Assembly: GCA_020633465.1 (NCBI GenBank) | Contig: JACKDN010000004.1 | Location: forward strand, 372,001-436,000 | DNA: 64,000 bases | Source of the DNA: Myxococcales bacterium | GTDB lineage: Bacteria > Myxococcota_A > Bradymonadia > UBA7976 > UBA1532 | Direction of reading: 5' to 3' | Shown here: piece after piece, positions 30,474-38,845 of the stretch | Position numbering within the stretch: position 1 is the first letter of the stretch | How the letters are laid out: each line of letters starts with the position of its first letter | The notes under the pieces: model-generated | The model's database searches: none | Told to the model about the DNA's origin: nothing | Seen by the model: the letters and a program-made list of their open reading frames with translations, nothing else | Made by a program: the position numbers and the translations under genes

Positions 30474-31934
30474 TCACCGCCCGAAGCGCAACGAGGCGCC
30501 GTCGAGGCTCAGCTCTTTGTCGGTGGCGATGAGCCGGGCCATGCTTTCGATCACCGGGAGCCCGATGGTGTCGTCGAGGGCGACCAGCACCGCCTCCCGG
30601 TCGACGCCGTGCGCGCGCATGAAGCGCACCAATCGAGGCCGCAGCGCCCGGCGGTACAGCACGGCGCGGTGATCCGCCAAGAACGCCAGGTACGCGAGCC
30701 ACGTGAGGAACACGAGCAGGAACACGCTCGCTTGCAGCGCCAGGACGTTGGGCATCGCGGCCGCGACGGGGAACAACCCGACGAGGCAGCCCGCGGCGCC
30801 CGGCGTCGCCCAGAAGTGCAACGGGTGCGCGACCAGCGCCGCGTCCTGCAGCCTCAGCCAACCCTGGACCCGCTCGTCCGGCTGCCCGACCGCCGCCTTC
30901 GGAGCCCGCGGCTGCAGCATGATCAACAGATCGAGGACGCGCGGCGCCGTCCGCTCGAGCTCCGCCTGCACCTGGCCCATGGTGCACCCGGCCTCGCGCA
31001 ACGCCACCAGGAAGCGTCGCCAGGGCAGGCTGCGCAGCGACGCCGGCAGGTCCAGCCCCGTGCGCAAGACCTCGAGCACCGGCCGCAGCCGCGGTGATCC
31101 GGCGATCGTCGCCGTCTCGCTCGCGGCCTGGAACAGCCAGGCGGCGCGGTCCAGGCGTTGCTCCACACGCGGGTCTCCGGTGGCCCCGATCTCGAGCGCG
31201 CGCGACCACCGCTCCACCCCGTCCGCGTCCCCGCGCCACAGCGCGGCCTCGCCCGCATCGGCCGCGAGCAGGGCCCGCTGCGCGTCCTTCACCCACGCCA
31301 GCTCGGCCAGCGCGCGGCCGACCGCCTCGACGTCCTCGGGCTCGCGATAGGCCAAGCTCAAGAGCCACAGCTCGTCCACCAGCAGGGGACCCAGCCCGGT
31401 GCGACCCGCCGCGTCGACGACCGTCGCGTCGACCCACCGCAGGAAGGCTTCGGGGGCCTCGTCGGCCAGTTCGACCAGCCACTGCGCGACGCGCGGCCCG
31501 GCAGGCGACCTCGCCGCGCGGGCCAGCACCGGCGGGGCCGCCGCGCCCGTCGCCTCCGTCGCGGCCGCGAGCGCCAGCCAGGCGTCGCGGTCGCCGGGAT
31601 CGGCCTCGATCCGCTGCGCGAGGCTGGCTCGGACGCGCTCGGGCGCGGCGGCGACGTCGGCCCAGAGCGCTTCGAGGGTGACGATCGACGCCGAGAGGGT
31701 CGCCGGCTCGACGATCGCCGGGGCCGCCGGCGGGTCGGCGACCGGTCCGGCCGTGCCCGGTCCCCGAGCCTCGAGCGCGGCGCTGGCTTGGCGGTAGGCG
31801 GCGTGGATGCGCTGAAAGGCCTCGGGATCCGACTCGGGGCGAAAGCGCTTGATGAGCTGGGCGTAGGCGCGCCGAAGCGCCTTGCGGTCCACGAGCGCTT
31901 CGGCACCGAACAGGGCCTGCGGTGAGAAGTCCAC
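30474..31934 (-). CDS. Membrane J-like co-chaperone, copy 1, DjlB/DjlC-type (486 aa)
   Basis: GTG 31934. It carries the same N-terminal LRRAYAQLIKRFRPESDPE block as copy 2, with R-P-E again replacing H-P-D. The central helical region is similar but divergent (DAWLALAAATEATGAAAPP). The membrane part has GCLVGLFPVAAAMPNVLAL and VFLLVFLTWLAYLAFL, then ALRPRLVRFMRAHGVDREAV. The paralogues differ enough to be old duplicates. It starts four bases after the small gene's stop at 31939 and is followed by a 107-base gap before the second cassette, the only sizeable gap in the operon. Confidence 0.85.
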   Translation of the reverse strand: MDFSPQALFGAEALVDRKALRRAYAQLIKRFRPESDPEAFQRIHAAYRQASAALEARGPGTAGPVADPPAAPAIVEPATLSASIVTLEALWADVAAAPERVRASLAQRIEADPGDRDAWLALAAATEATGAAAPPVLARAARSPAGPRVAQWLVELADEAPEAFLRWVDATVVDAAGRTGLGPLLVDELWLLSLAYREPEDVEAVGRALAELAWVKDAQRALLAADAGEAALWRGDADGVERWSRALEIGATGDPRVEQRLDRAAWLFQAASETATIAGSPRLRPVLEVLRTGLDLPASLRSLPWRRFLVALREAGCTMGQVQAELERTAPRVLDLLIMLQPRAPKAAVGQPDERVQGWLRLQDAALVAHPLHFWATPGAAGCLVGLFPVAAAMPNVLALQASVFLLVFLTWLAYLAFLADHRAVLYRRALRPRLVRFMRAHGVDREAVLVALDDTIGLPVIESMARLIATDKELSLDGASLRFGR

Positions 31935-31938
31935 CGAG

Positions 31939-32598
31939 CTACCAGTACTTCGTGGCGCGACTCTGGCACGCCTCGATCAGGGCCATGAAGGCCACCAGCG
32001 CCCACGCCAGCATCGCCCAGCGACGTCGGGCTTGGGTCGTCCGCCCCTTCTCGAGGGCGGCGAACTCGAGATCGTCGTGCGCGAAAGCCCAAAGCGCTTC
32101 GCTCAAGCGCGGTTGCGTGCCCTCCAGGCCCCCGAGCGCCTCGAGCGCGGCCGGCTCGAGGGGCGTGCGCGCGGCGCGCAGCGCGCGGATCGCCTCGGCG
32201 TCCCGGGCGCCCAGCACGGCGTGCATCAGATCGCCGATGGTCGGATCACCCCCCGCCTCGCGCCAGGTCGCGAGCTCCAGCCGCGCGGCGGCCTCGATGT
32301 CCAGCGCGTCCAGGCGGGCCTCGGGCGGGGCGACGGCCTGCAAGGCCGCGATGACCGCGCGGAGGGCGTGCAAGGACGCGGGCTCCATGGCTGCGATCGA
32401 CCGCCGACCCCAGGCCACGAACCGGGCGGCCACCTCGGCCGTGTGGGGCCCCCGGCGTACGGACGGCTCGTCGGCCGAGCCCCGCTCGATCGCGCCGACG
32501 CAGGCGGCCAGCATCCGCTCGACCGGATCGCCGCCCTCGTCCATCGCGGCAAAGTACTGGGCCGGTTCCGCCCAGACCGGCGGCGGTGCCCGCTCCAC
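31939..32598 (-). CDS. Small C-terminally anchored partner of the J-like protein, copy 1 (219 aa)
   Basis: GTG 32598 was preferred over an upstream TTG because CAGGAG lies just before it and the result aligns with the start of copy 2 (ERAPPPVW against QRTPPPVW). Same blocks as copy 2: GGDPVERMLAACVGAIE, VRRGPHTAEVAARFVAWGR, ARLELATWREAGGDP, LWAFAHDDLE, then RRRW and a terminal hydrophobic helix (AMLAWALVAFMALIEAC). First gene of the HscC operon; it begins 69 bases after the stop of the CAP lipoprotein on the same strand, so transcription from 34248 could reach it. Confidence 0.82.
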   Translation of the reverse strand: MERAPPPVWAEPAQYFAAMDEGGDPVERMLAACVGAIERGSADEPSVRRGPHTAEVAARFVAWGRRSIAAMEPASLHALRAVIAALQAVAPPEARLDALDIEAAARLELATWREAGGDPTIGDLMHAVLGARDAEAIRALRAARTPLEPAALEALGGLEGTQPRLSEALWAFAHDDLEFAALEKGRTTQARRRWAMLAWALVAFMALIEACQSRATKYW

Positions 32599-32667
32599 GG
32601 CTCGCTCCTGCAAAGCCTGCCCGACCCGCAGGATAGTCGTTGACCTCGCGGCGGTCGAGGCCCTCGC

Positions 32668-34248
32668 TCAGCGCGACAGCCCCACCAGCAGCACCGTCAG
32701 GCGCAGGTCGTCCGCCGCGGCGGCGCCGACGCCGTAGCGGCGCGCGGTGGGGGGCAGCGCGCCCGCGCTCTGCGCCAACGGCGAGGGATCCTGGCCCTGC
32801 CCCACCGCGACCAGGACGCCGTCGAGCTCGACGCCGGCGGCGACGGCGCGCTCGAGGGCGGCGGCGCTGAGGGCGTCGCGATCCAGCCGGCGGCGGGCGA
32901 GATCCTCGGCGAGGCTCGCGGCGACGCGGTCGAGGGCCGGCGCGTGGCGGGCGGGATGACCGGCGGCCGCCACGCGCGCGGCGAAGGCGTCGCGCACGGT
33001 CGCGGCGGCGGCGGCGGGCACGAAGGGCGGCGGATCGGCGACGAAGACCTGCGTGGCCAGCAGGGTGCGCGTGGTGTGGGCGCGGTCGGCGACGACGACG
33101 CCGATGCCCACCCGCGTGGCCTCGGGGTCGAGGATCGCCGCGCGGTGGGCGGGGCTCTGCATCAGGCCCGCGTGCACGGCCTCGGCGGTGTCGGCCGCGC
33201 CGATGTTCTCCATCACCACCGCCGCGGGCACCCGCGCGCGCTCGACCCGCGCGCTGACGTCGCCGGTGCGCGGCGACACGTGCGCCACGAAGTCGTGATC
33301 GCGCATGTCGGCGCTGTGGGCGCGGGCCGCCGCCGCCAGGCGGTCGTCCCACACCACCGACGGCAAACCGGCCGCCGCGCGCTCCGCCCGCAGCAACCGC
33401 AGCAGCACCCGCTCCGCCTCGGCGGGCTCGGTGGTGCGGCCCTCGGCCCCGGCGGGCGCCCACGCGGCCGGGGGCGCGACGCCGCAGTAGAGGGTGAAGT
33501 TGGCGAGCACCCGCGGCCCCTCGTCGTCGACGCCCATCACCTCGACCTGGTGCGGCCCCGCCTCCGCGCAGCGCAGACGCGTGCGGAAGGTCGCCCGGTC
33601 GCCCTCGGCCAGGGTGCGCGCCGCGCCGCCGGGCAGCGTCACGTGCACCGCCGCGCGCCCGAAGGGCGGCAGCACGCGGCCCTCGAGCGGCGCGTCGTGG
33701 TTCAGCGGGAGCGCGCGCGGCACGTCCGCGTCGAAGCGCACGCGGCGCTCGGTCAGCAGCACCACCAACGTGCCGTCGACCACCGCCGCGCCGATCCGGT
33801 CGTAGCGCCCCCGACGGAGGCTGGACTCGACCACCGGCGCCGCCTGCCGCGCGATGTCGGCGGGCGGCACGTCGGGCAGCACCGCCACCAGGTAGGTCAG
33901 CACGGGCTCGACCACGCCGTGGTGATCGGCGGCGAAGCGCACCAGATCGGGCGGAAAGCTGGTGCCGGGCCGGCCGACCGGCGCCAGCGTCGCGGCGACG
34001 GCGTCCAGCGCGGTGTCCCGGCGCAGGGGCGGCTTCCCCAGCCGCCGGGCGTCCTCGCGCGCGCGCCGGACGACGGCCGCCGCGGCCGGGTGGGGCGGGC
34101 CGAAGGCGACCGGCGCGCCGAAGCGCTCGACCCCGCGGGTCGCCGGGACGACGCCGCCCGGCGGCGGCGGCGGCGCGGGGATCGGCGCCGGCGCGCCCCC
34201 GCACCCCGCGAGCCCCAGCACCACGCCGAACAACGTCCACCGCCGCAT
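32668..34248 (-). CDS. CAP/SCP-domain lipoprotein (526 aa)
   Basis: ATG 34248 gives a lipoprotein signal ending in GLAGC (Cys16); a 12-residue upstream extension lacks support. Residues about 20-270 are an N-terminal region of two beta-rich parts without a recognised family. The CAP domain follows: LLRLLRAERAAAGLPSVVWD, LAAAARAHSADMRDHDFVAH, ENIGAADTAEAVHAGLMQSP and AHRAAILDPEATRVGIGVVV, giving the His and Glu/His cavity residues of the family (HSADM, ENIG, SPAHR). The last 120 residues form another domain. In bacteria CAP proteins are secreted and often bind lipids or peptidoglycan; activity here is inferred only. Confidence 0.85.
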   Translation of the reverse strand: MRRWTLFGVVLGLAGCGGAPAPIPAPPPPPGGVVPATRGVERFGAPVAFGPPHPAAAAVVRRAREDARRLGKPPLRRDTALDAVAATLAPVGRPGTSFPPDLVRFAADHHGVVEPVLTYLVAVLPDVPPADIARQAAPVVESSLRRGRYDRIGAAVVDGTLVVLLTERRVRFDADVPRALPLNHDAPLEGRVLPPFGRAAVHVTLPGGAARTLAEGDRATFRTRLRCAEAGPHQVEVMGVDDEGPRVLANFTLYCGVAPPAAWAPAGAEGRTTEPAEAERVLLRLLRAERAAAGLPSVVWDDRLAAAARAHSADMRDHDFVAHVSPRTGDVSARVERARVPAAVVMENIGAADTAEAVHAGLMQSPAHRAAILDPEATRVGIGVVVADRAHTTRTLLATQVFVADPPPFVPAAAAATVRDAFAARVAAAGHPARHAPALDRVAASLAEDLARRRLDRDALSAAALERAVAAGVELDGVLVAVGQGQDPSPLAQSAGALPPTARRYGVGAAAADDLRLTVLLVGLSR

Positions 34249-34312
34249 CCCCCGACCGTGGCGCACGGCCGCCCGCCGGGGCAAGCGGGGCCGAAAAGTA
34301 TGCTTTGCCCCA

Positions 34313-34360
34313 AATTAGTTTGTTAGTTTGGCACGACCCCGATGGTTGGGGCGTGCGGTG
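34313..34360 (+). repeat. Hairpin repeat element, copy 2
   Basis: ATTAGTTTGTTAGTTTGG (34314-34331) directly precedes GCACGACCCC-GATGGTT-GGGGCGTGC (34331-34356), a stem of nine pairs with one bulged base. The head matches the copy at 25243-25260 in 15 of 18 positions. It lies in the divergent gap between the CAP lipoprotein and the GT2 gene, 60 bases before the latter. Confidence 0.5.
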
Positions 34361-34418
34361 GGGGTGCACGGGGGGGCGACTCGCGTTAGGCTCCGGCCGT
34401 TCGACGCGGAGGAGTCCG

Positions 34419-35492
34419 GTGGGCGAGGCGGCGGAACGCAAGCTGGTGACGATCATCTGCCCGGCCTACAACGAGGCCGCGGTGCTGACGCGCAACCTGG
34501 ACACCCTGCGCGCGCACCTGCGCACGCTGGAGGATCGCTGGCGGTTCGAGGTGCTGATCGTCGACGACGGCAGCAGCGACGACACCGGCCCGCAGGCCGA
34601 CGCCTACGCGGCGGAGCACCCCGGCGTGCGCGTGGTGCACCACCCGGTGAACATGAACCTGGGCCAGGCCCTGCGCACCGGCTTCGTCCACGCGCGCGGC
34701 GACTGGATCGTCGTGCTCGACGTCGATCTCAGCTACGCGCCCGACCACGTCGAGCGCCTCGTCGGCACCCTCGAGGCCACCCGCTGCCAGATCGTCGTCG
34801 CCTCGCCCTACATGAAGGGCGGCCAGGTGACCAACGTGCCCTTCAGCCGGCTCTTCCTCAGCCGCTGGGCCAACCGCTTCCTGGCCTACTTCTGCCACCA
34901 CATCGACCTGCGCACCATCACCGGCATGGTGCGCGGCTACGACCGACGCTTCCTGCAGCGGCTGAACCTCAAGGCCATGGGCCTCGATATCAACACCGAG
35001 ATCATCTACAAGGCGATGCTGCTGCGCGGCCGCATCATCGAGATCCCCGCCCACCTCGACTGGACCCTGCAGCGCGAAGGCACCGGCGTCGGCCGCCTGT
35101 CGAGCTTCAGGGTGCTCAAGAGCATCGCCACCTACACGCTCAGCGGCTTCACCTTCCGCCCCTTCATGTTCTTCTTCGTGCCCGGCCTGATCCTGGCCGC
35201 CCTCACCCTGTACCTGCTGGGCTGGATCGTCATGAACCTGGGCGAGCACTGGGCCGAGGCCTCGCGCGTCGAGGTCGGCTTCGAGCACCGCCTCAGCGAG
35301 GCCGTCCGCCTGCTGTACGATCACCGCCCCCACGCCTTCTTCGTCACCGGCATCACGATGATCTTCTCGGTGCAGCTGATGTCGCTCGGCTTCCTGGCCT
35401 TCCAGGCCAAGCGCTACTTCGAGGAGCTGTTCCACCTCGGCTCGCCCACCCAGGATCACGGCGATCTCGACGGCCCCGACGGCCCCCGCTGA
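34419..35492 (+). CDS. Family 2 glycosyltransferase with C-terminal membrane segments (357 aa)
   Basis: GTG 34419 lies six bases after GGAGGAG; upstream in-frame sequence is not family-like. GT-A fold motifs: TIICPAYNE (about 11-19), VLIVDDGSSDDT and the metal-binding DVD in VVLDVDLSYAPDH. The acceptor region has GMVRGYDRRFLQRL and LDINTEIIYKAML, as in dolichyl-phosphate-mannose synthase/polyprenyl-phosphate glycosyltransferases (DPM1/GtrB-like). Two hydrophobic segments near the C-terminus (FMFFFVPGLILAALTLYLLG, AFFVTGITMIFSVQLMSLGF) anchor it in the inner membrane. It may charge undecaprenyl phosphate with a sugar used in envelope glycan synthesis; the sugar cannot be read from sequence. 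Confidence 0.9.
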   Translation: MGEAAERKLVTIICPAYNEAAVLTRNLDTLRAHLRTLEDRWRFEVLIVDDGSSDDTGPQADAYAAEHPGVRVVHHPVNMNLGQALRTGFVHARGDWIVVLDVDLSYAPDHVERLVGTLEATRCQIVVASPYMKGGQVTNVPFSRLFLSRWANRFLAYFCHHIDLRTITGMVRGYDRRFLQRLNLKAMGLDINTEIIYKAMLLRGRIIEIPAHLDWTLQREGTGVGRLSSFRVLKSIATYTLSGFTFRPFMFFFVPGLILAALTLYLLGWIVMNLGEHWAEASRVEVGFEHRLSEAVRLLYDHRPHAFFVTGITMIFSVQLMSLGFLAFQAKRYFEELFHLGSPTQDHGDLDGPDGPR

Positions 35493-35495
35493 TCC

Positions 35496-35903
35496 TCAGC
35501 GCACCAGCGACACCCCCAGCCGCGCCGCCGCGGCCCGCGCCCCGCCCCCGTTGACCACCCGCGTGTACCCCCGCGCCTGCAGCGCCTTCACCGCGTGCCC
35601 CGAGCGCGCCCCCGAGGCGCAGTAGATCACCGCCGGCGCGTCGGGGGCGCCCACCGCCGCCGCGACGCCGTCCAGATCGGTCACCGGCGCGTTGATCGCC
35701 CCCGGCAGGTGCCCCCCGGCGAACTCGCCGGGCGTCCGCACGTCGATCAGCTTCACGCCCTCGGCGTTCCAGACCGACGCACCGTCGTCGTGCCGTTGCG
35801 CGACACCCGGCGTCGCGCCGGGCGCCGACCTCGGCGCCTCCTTGCAGCCCACGCCCACGACCAGCCAGGCCGCCGCCGCCATCCACCGTCCGCCGCTCCG
35901 CAT
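35496..35903 (-). CDS. Rhodanese-domain lipoprotein (135 aa)
   Basis: ATG 35903 opens a lipoprotein signal ending in VGVGC (Cys20) followed by Lys at +2. A short tether leads to a single rhodanese domain (about 44-135): VKLIDVRTPGEFAGGHLPGA (50-69) and the active-site loop YCASGARSGHA with Cys95. Rhodaneses transfer sulfane sulfur through this Cys; a periplasmic lipid-anchored one may act in sulfur or redox handling. Its stop is three bases from the convergent GT2 gene. Longer in-frame upstream sequence exists but has no family features. Confidence 0.9.
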   Translation of the reverse strand: MRSGGRWMAAAAWLVVGVGCKEAPRSAPGATPGVAQRHDDGASVWNAEGVKLIDVRTPGEFAGGHLPGAINAPVTDLDGVAAAVGAPDAPAVIYCASGARSGHAVKALQARGYTRVVNGGGARAAAARLGVSLVR

Positions 35904-36048
35904 GCTCACCTCCCTGAAGACCCACCGCGCTGCCGCCAGCAACCCGCGCGCCAGGGTCGCGGGCCGCGCGACGCTCGCGCCGCCGGGCCCGCGTGCGTAG
36001 GATGCGCTCGACGCGGCCGCGGCGGCCGCCGGTGGGGGGACCGGAACG

Positions 36049-38783
36049 ATGCACCCTGTTTCGAGCAAGTGGCTGGTGATGTGCGCGGCGGCGCTCCTGT
36101 TCGCCTGTGACGACGGCGACAGCGGCGGCGGCGGCGGTGGGCCGGACGCCTTCGTGGGCGGCATGGGCGGTCAACCCGGCGCGGGCGGCCAGCCTGGCGC
36201 CGGTGGCCAGCCCGGCGCGGGCGGTCAGCCCGGCGCCGGCGGTCAGCCTGGCGCGCGGGCGGTCAGCCTGGCGCCGGCGGCGAGCCCGGCATGGGCGGCC
36301 AGCCCGGCGCGGGCGGTCAGCCCGGCATGGGCGGCGCGGGCGGCGGCGCGGCCTGCCCGCCCCCCAACTTCGCCTGCGCCGACGGCCCCTGCCTCGATCC
36401 CCAGCGCGTGTGCGACGGCTTCGACGATTGCCCCGACGGCGGCGACGAGCAGAGCTGTACGCCCGCGGTCGAGCACATGGAGCCCGACAGCGCCGAGCAG
36501 CCCTTCGCCCTCACCTTCGACGCCCAGGGCGTGGCCCGCGCGCTCTTCGTGCTCGATCCCGCCGGCGACGAGGATTGGTTCGGCTTCACCCTCGACGCGC
36601 CCTCGTCGGTGCTGATCGCGACCTACGCCGAGGGGCCGATGGACTGCGACGGCGACACGATCGTCGAGCTGCTGCGCGCCGGCGCCGACGCCCCCGCCGC
36701 CACCGATGACGACGGCGGCCCCGGCCTGTGCTCGCTCATCTCGCCCCGCGGCTACGCCGGCGCGCGCGAGCTGCCCGCCGGCACCCACCGCGTGCACGTC
36801 GCCAGCTTCATGGGCCGCCCCGCCGGCCTCAACGTGCTCGAGGTGCGCCGCGTGCCCACCCTGGCGGCCGGCGCCGAGTGCGATCTGCCCGAGGCCGATC
36901 CGCGCAGCTGCCCCTTCGATCAGTTCTGCAACCTCGATCTCGATCCGCCCACCTGCGCGATGAACGTCTGCGGCGACGGCTTCGTGGCCGGCGACGAGGA
37001 ATGCGACGACGGCAACATGGACGCCGGCGACGGCTGCGAGGCCTGCGTCGAGGTGGGCATCGCGATCGGCAACCCGTGCCAGCCCTTCGGCCTGCGCTGC
37101 GCCGACGGCGCCTTCTGCGGCGACGACGACGTCTGCACGCCGGACGTCTGCGGCGACGGCCGCGCCACCGGCAGCGAGGACTGCGACGACGGCAACATGG
37201 CGGCCGGCGACGGCTGCGAGGCCTGCGCCATCGTCGCCATCCCCCTCGGCAACGCCTGCGATCCCGCCCTGCCCTACCCCTGCGTCGACGGCGCGGCCTG
37301 CAGCCCGCTCGAGCGCCGCTGCGTCGAGGCCGGCTGCGGCGACGGCATCGTGCAGGAGGACGAGGCCTGCGACGACGGCAACGCCACCGCCGGCGACGGC
37401 TGCCACCAGTGCGCCTTCGATCCCACCAACGAGGCCGCCGAGCCGGACAGCGGCGACGCCCCCTACGCGCTGACGCTGGACGCCGCCGGCCGCGGCGTCG
37501 TCGTGTTCGACCTGCCCGAGGGCGACGCCGAGGACTGGGTGGCCTTCGAGCTGGCCGCGCCGGCCGCCGTCGCCATCACCGCGCAGAGCCCCAGCGGCGC
37601 CGGCTGCAACGGCGACGTCTTCATGGAGCTGTGGGCCGAGGGCGGCGCCGAGCCCGTCGCCACCGACGACGACGGCGGCCCCTCGCTGTGCCCGGCGCTG
37701 AACCCGGACAACGCCCCCGACGTGGTGGGCCCCCTCGCCGCCGGGCGGTGGCGGGTGAAGCTGCGCCCCTTCATGGAGGGGCGCACGGCGGGCCCCAACT
37801 ACCTGGTGGTGCGCCGCCTGCGCACGCTGGGCGTGGGCGACGCCTGCCGGCCCGGCGATCGCCTCGAGCCCTGCCCCGAGGGCGCCTTTTGCCCGGCCGG
37901 CGAGGACGCCCCCACCTGCCAGGCGCACCGCTGCGGCGACGGCGTGGTGGGCCCCGACGAGGCCTGCGACGACGGCAACCAGGACGATCTCGACGGCTGC
38001 ACCCGCGCCTGCGAGCGCGGCGGCGTCGGCGAGGGCCGCGCCTGCCAGCGCTTCGGCCCGGCCTGCGCCGAGGGCCTGTACTGCGGCGGCGAGGGCGAGC
38101 TGACCTGCCGCGCCTACGTCGCGAACGGCGGCGCCTGCGACCGCGCCATGTCGGCGCTGCTCTGCGGCCCCGCCCAGTGGTGCGCCCAGGGCGCGCAGGA
38201 CGGCACCGGCGCCTGCGAGCCGCGGGCGGCCGGCGGCCAGCCCACCGCCGAGCGCGAGCCCAACCAGACCACCGCCCAGGCCGACGGCAACGCGGTGATG
38301 GTGGGCGGCGCGTTCAGCGGCGCCGTCGAGGCCGCGGGCGAGGACGGCGCCGGCGACACCTTCGACGTCGTCGCGCTCACCGTGCAGCAGGCGGGCGCCG
38401 TGCTCGTCGAGACCGGCGGCCCGGACGGCGCCTGCCCGCCGATGACCGACACGCGCCTGTACCAGATCGATCCGGCGGCCCTCGCCGAGGGCGTCGACGT
38501 GGCCACCAGCGCCGAGCGCCGGCTGGCCTACAGCGACGACGCCCGCGGCAGCGGCCTGTGCAGCCGGCTGACCCTGGCGCTGACCCCCGGCACCCACTAC
38601 TTCCTCGTCGACGAGTTCGGGCGCGACCGGGCCATCGAGTACGTGGTGCGCTTCACCGCGGTGCCCACCGTCGCCGCGGGCGCGCGCTGCGACGTCTACG
38701 AGCGCGAGAACCTGTGCGCCGAGGGCCTCGCCTGCGCCGACGACGCCGACGACTACGACGGGGTGTGCGCGGCCGCCGAGTAG
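36049..38783 (+). CDS. Multidomain surface lipoprotein: collagen-like repeats, LDLa-like module, pre-peptidase-like domains, Myxo Cys repeats; frame broken in the repeats
   Basis: ATG 36049 gives a signal ending in LLFAC (Cys20) followed by Asp-Asp. A GGQPGA repeat tract (36170-36340) follows, then in another frame CPPPNFACADGPCLDPQRVC with CDGFDDCPDGGDEQSC, the cysteine/acidic pattern of an LDL-receptor class A module. Next are three PPC-like beta domains (GDEDWFGFTLDAPSSVLI) alternating with CGDGFVAGDEECDDGNMDAG...GDGC Myxococcus Cys repeats (four copies). The reading frame changes near 36255 at GGCGCGCGGGCGG, where the repeat unit has two extra bases; total length is not a multiple of three. 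Restoring the unit gives about 910 residues. Surface binding protein; ligand unknown. Confidence 0.85.
36170..36345 (+). repeat. GGQPGA-coding tandem repeat (18-base units)
   Basis: About nine units of GGCGGTCAGCCCGGCGCG with synonymous variation, encoding Gly-Gly-Gln-Pro-Gly-Ala. One unit around 36253-36262 carries two extra bases (GCGCGCGGG instead of GCGCGGG), which breaks the frame of the host lipoprotein. Confidence 0.8.
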
Positions 38784-38845
38784 CCCGCCCGGCTGGCCCG
38801 CCCCTTGCGTACGGCCCCCGGCGAACGCACGCGCCGAGGTGTCCG

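Noticed and set aside
34280..34318. GGGGCCGAAAAGTATGCTTTGCCCC-type hairpin considered as a c-di-GMP riboswitch
   Set aside because: The short stem with AAAG/CTTT core lacks the conserved GEMM loops; no downstream expression platform could be recognised.
36170..36345. Regular repeats resembling a CRISPR array
   Set aside because: Units of 18 bases with no unique spacers; they code GGQPGA in frame with a lipoprotein signal.
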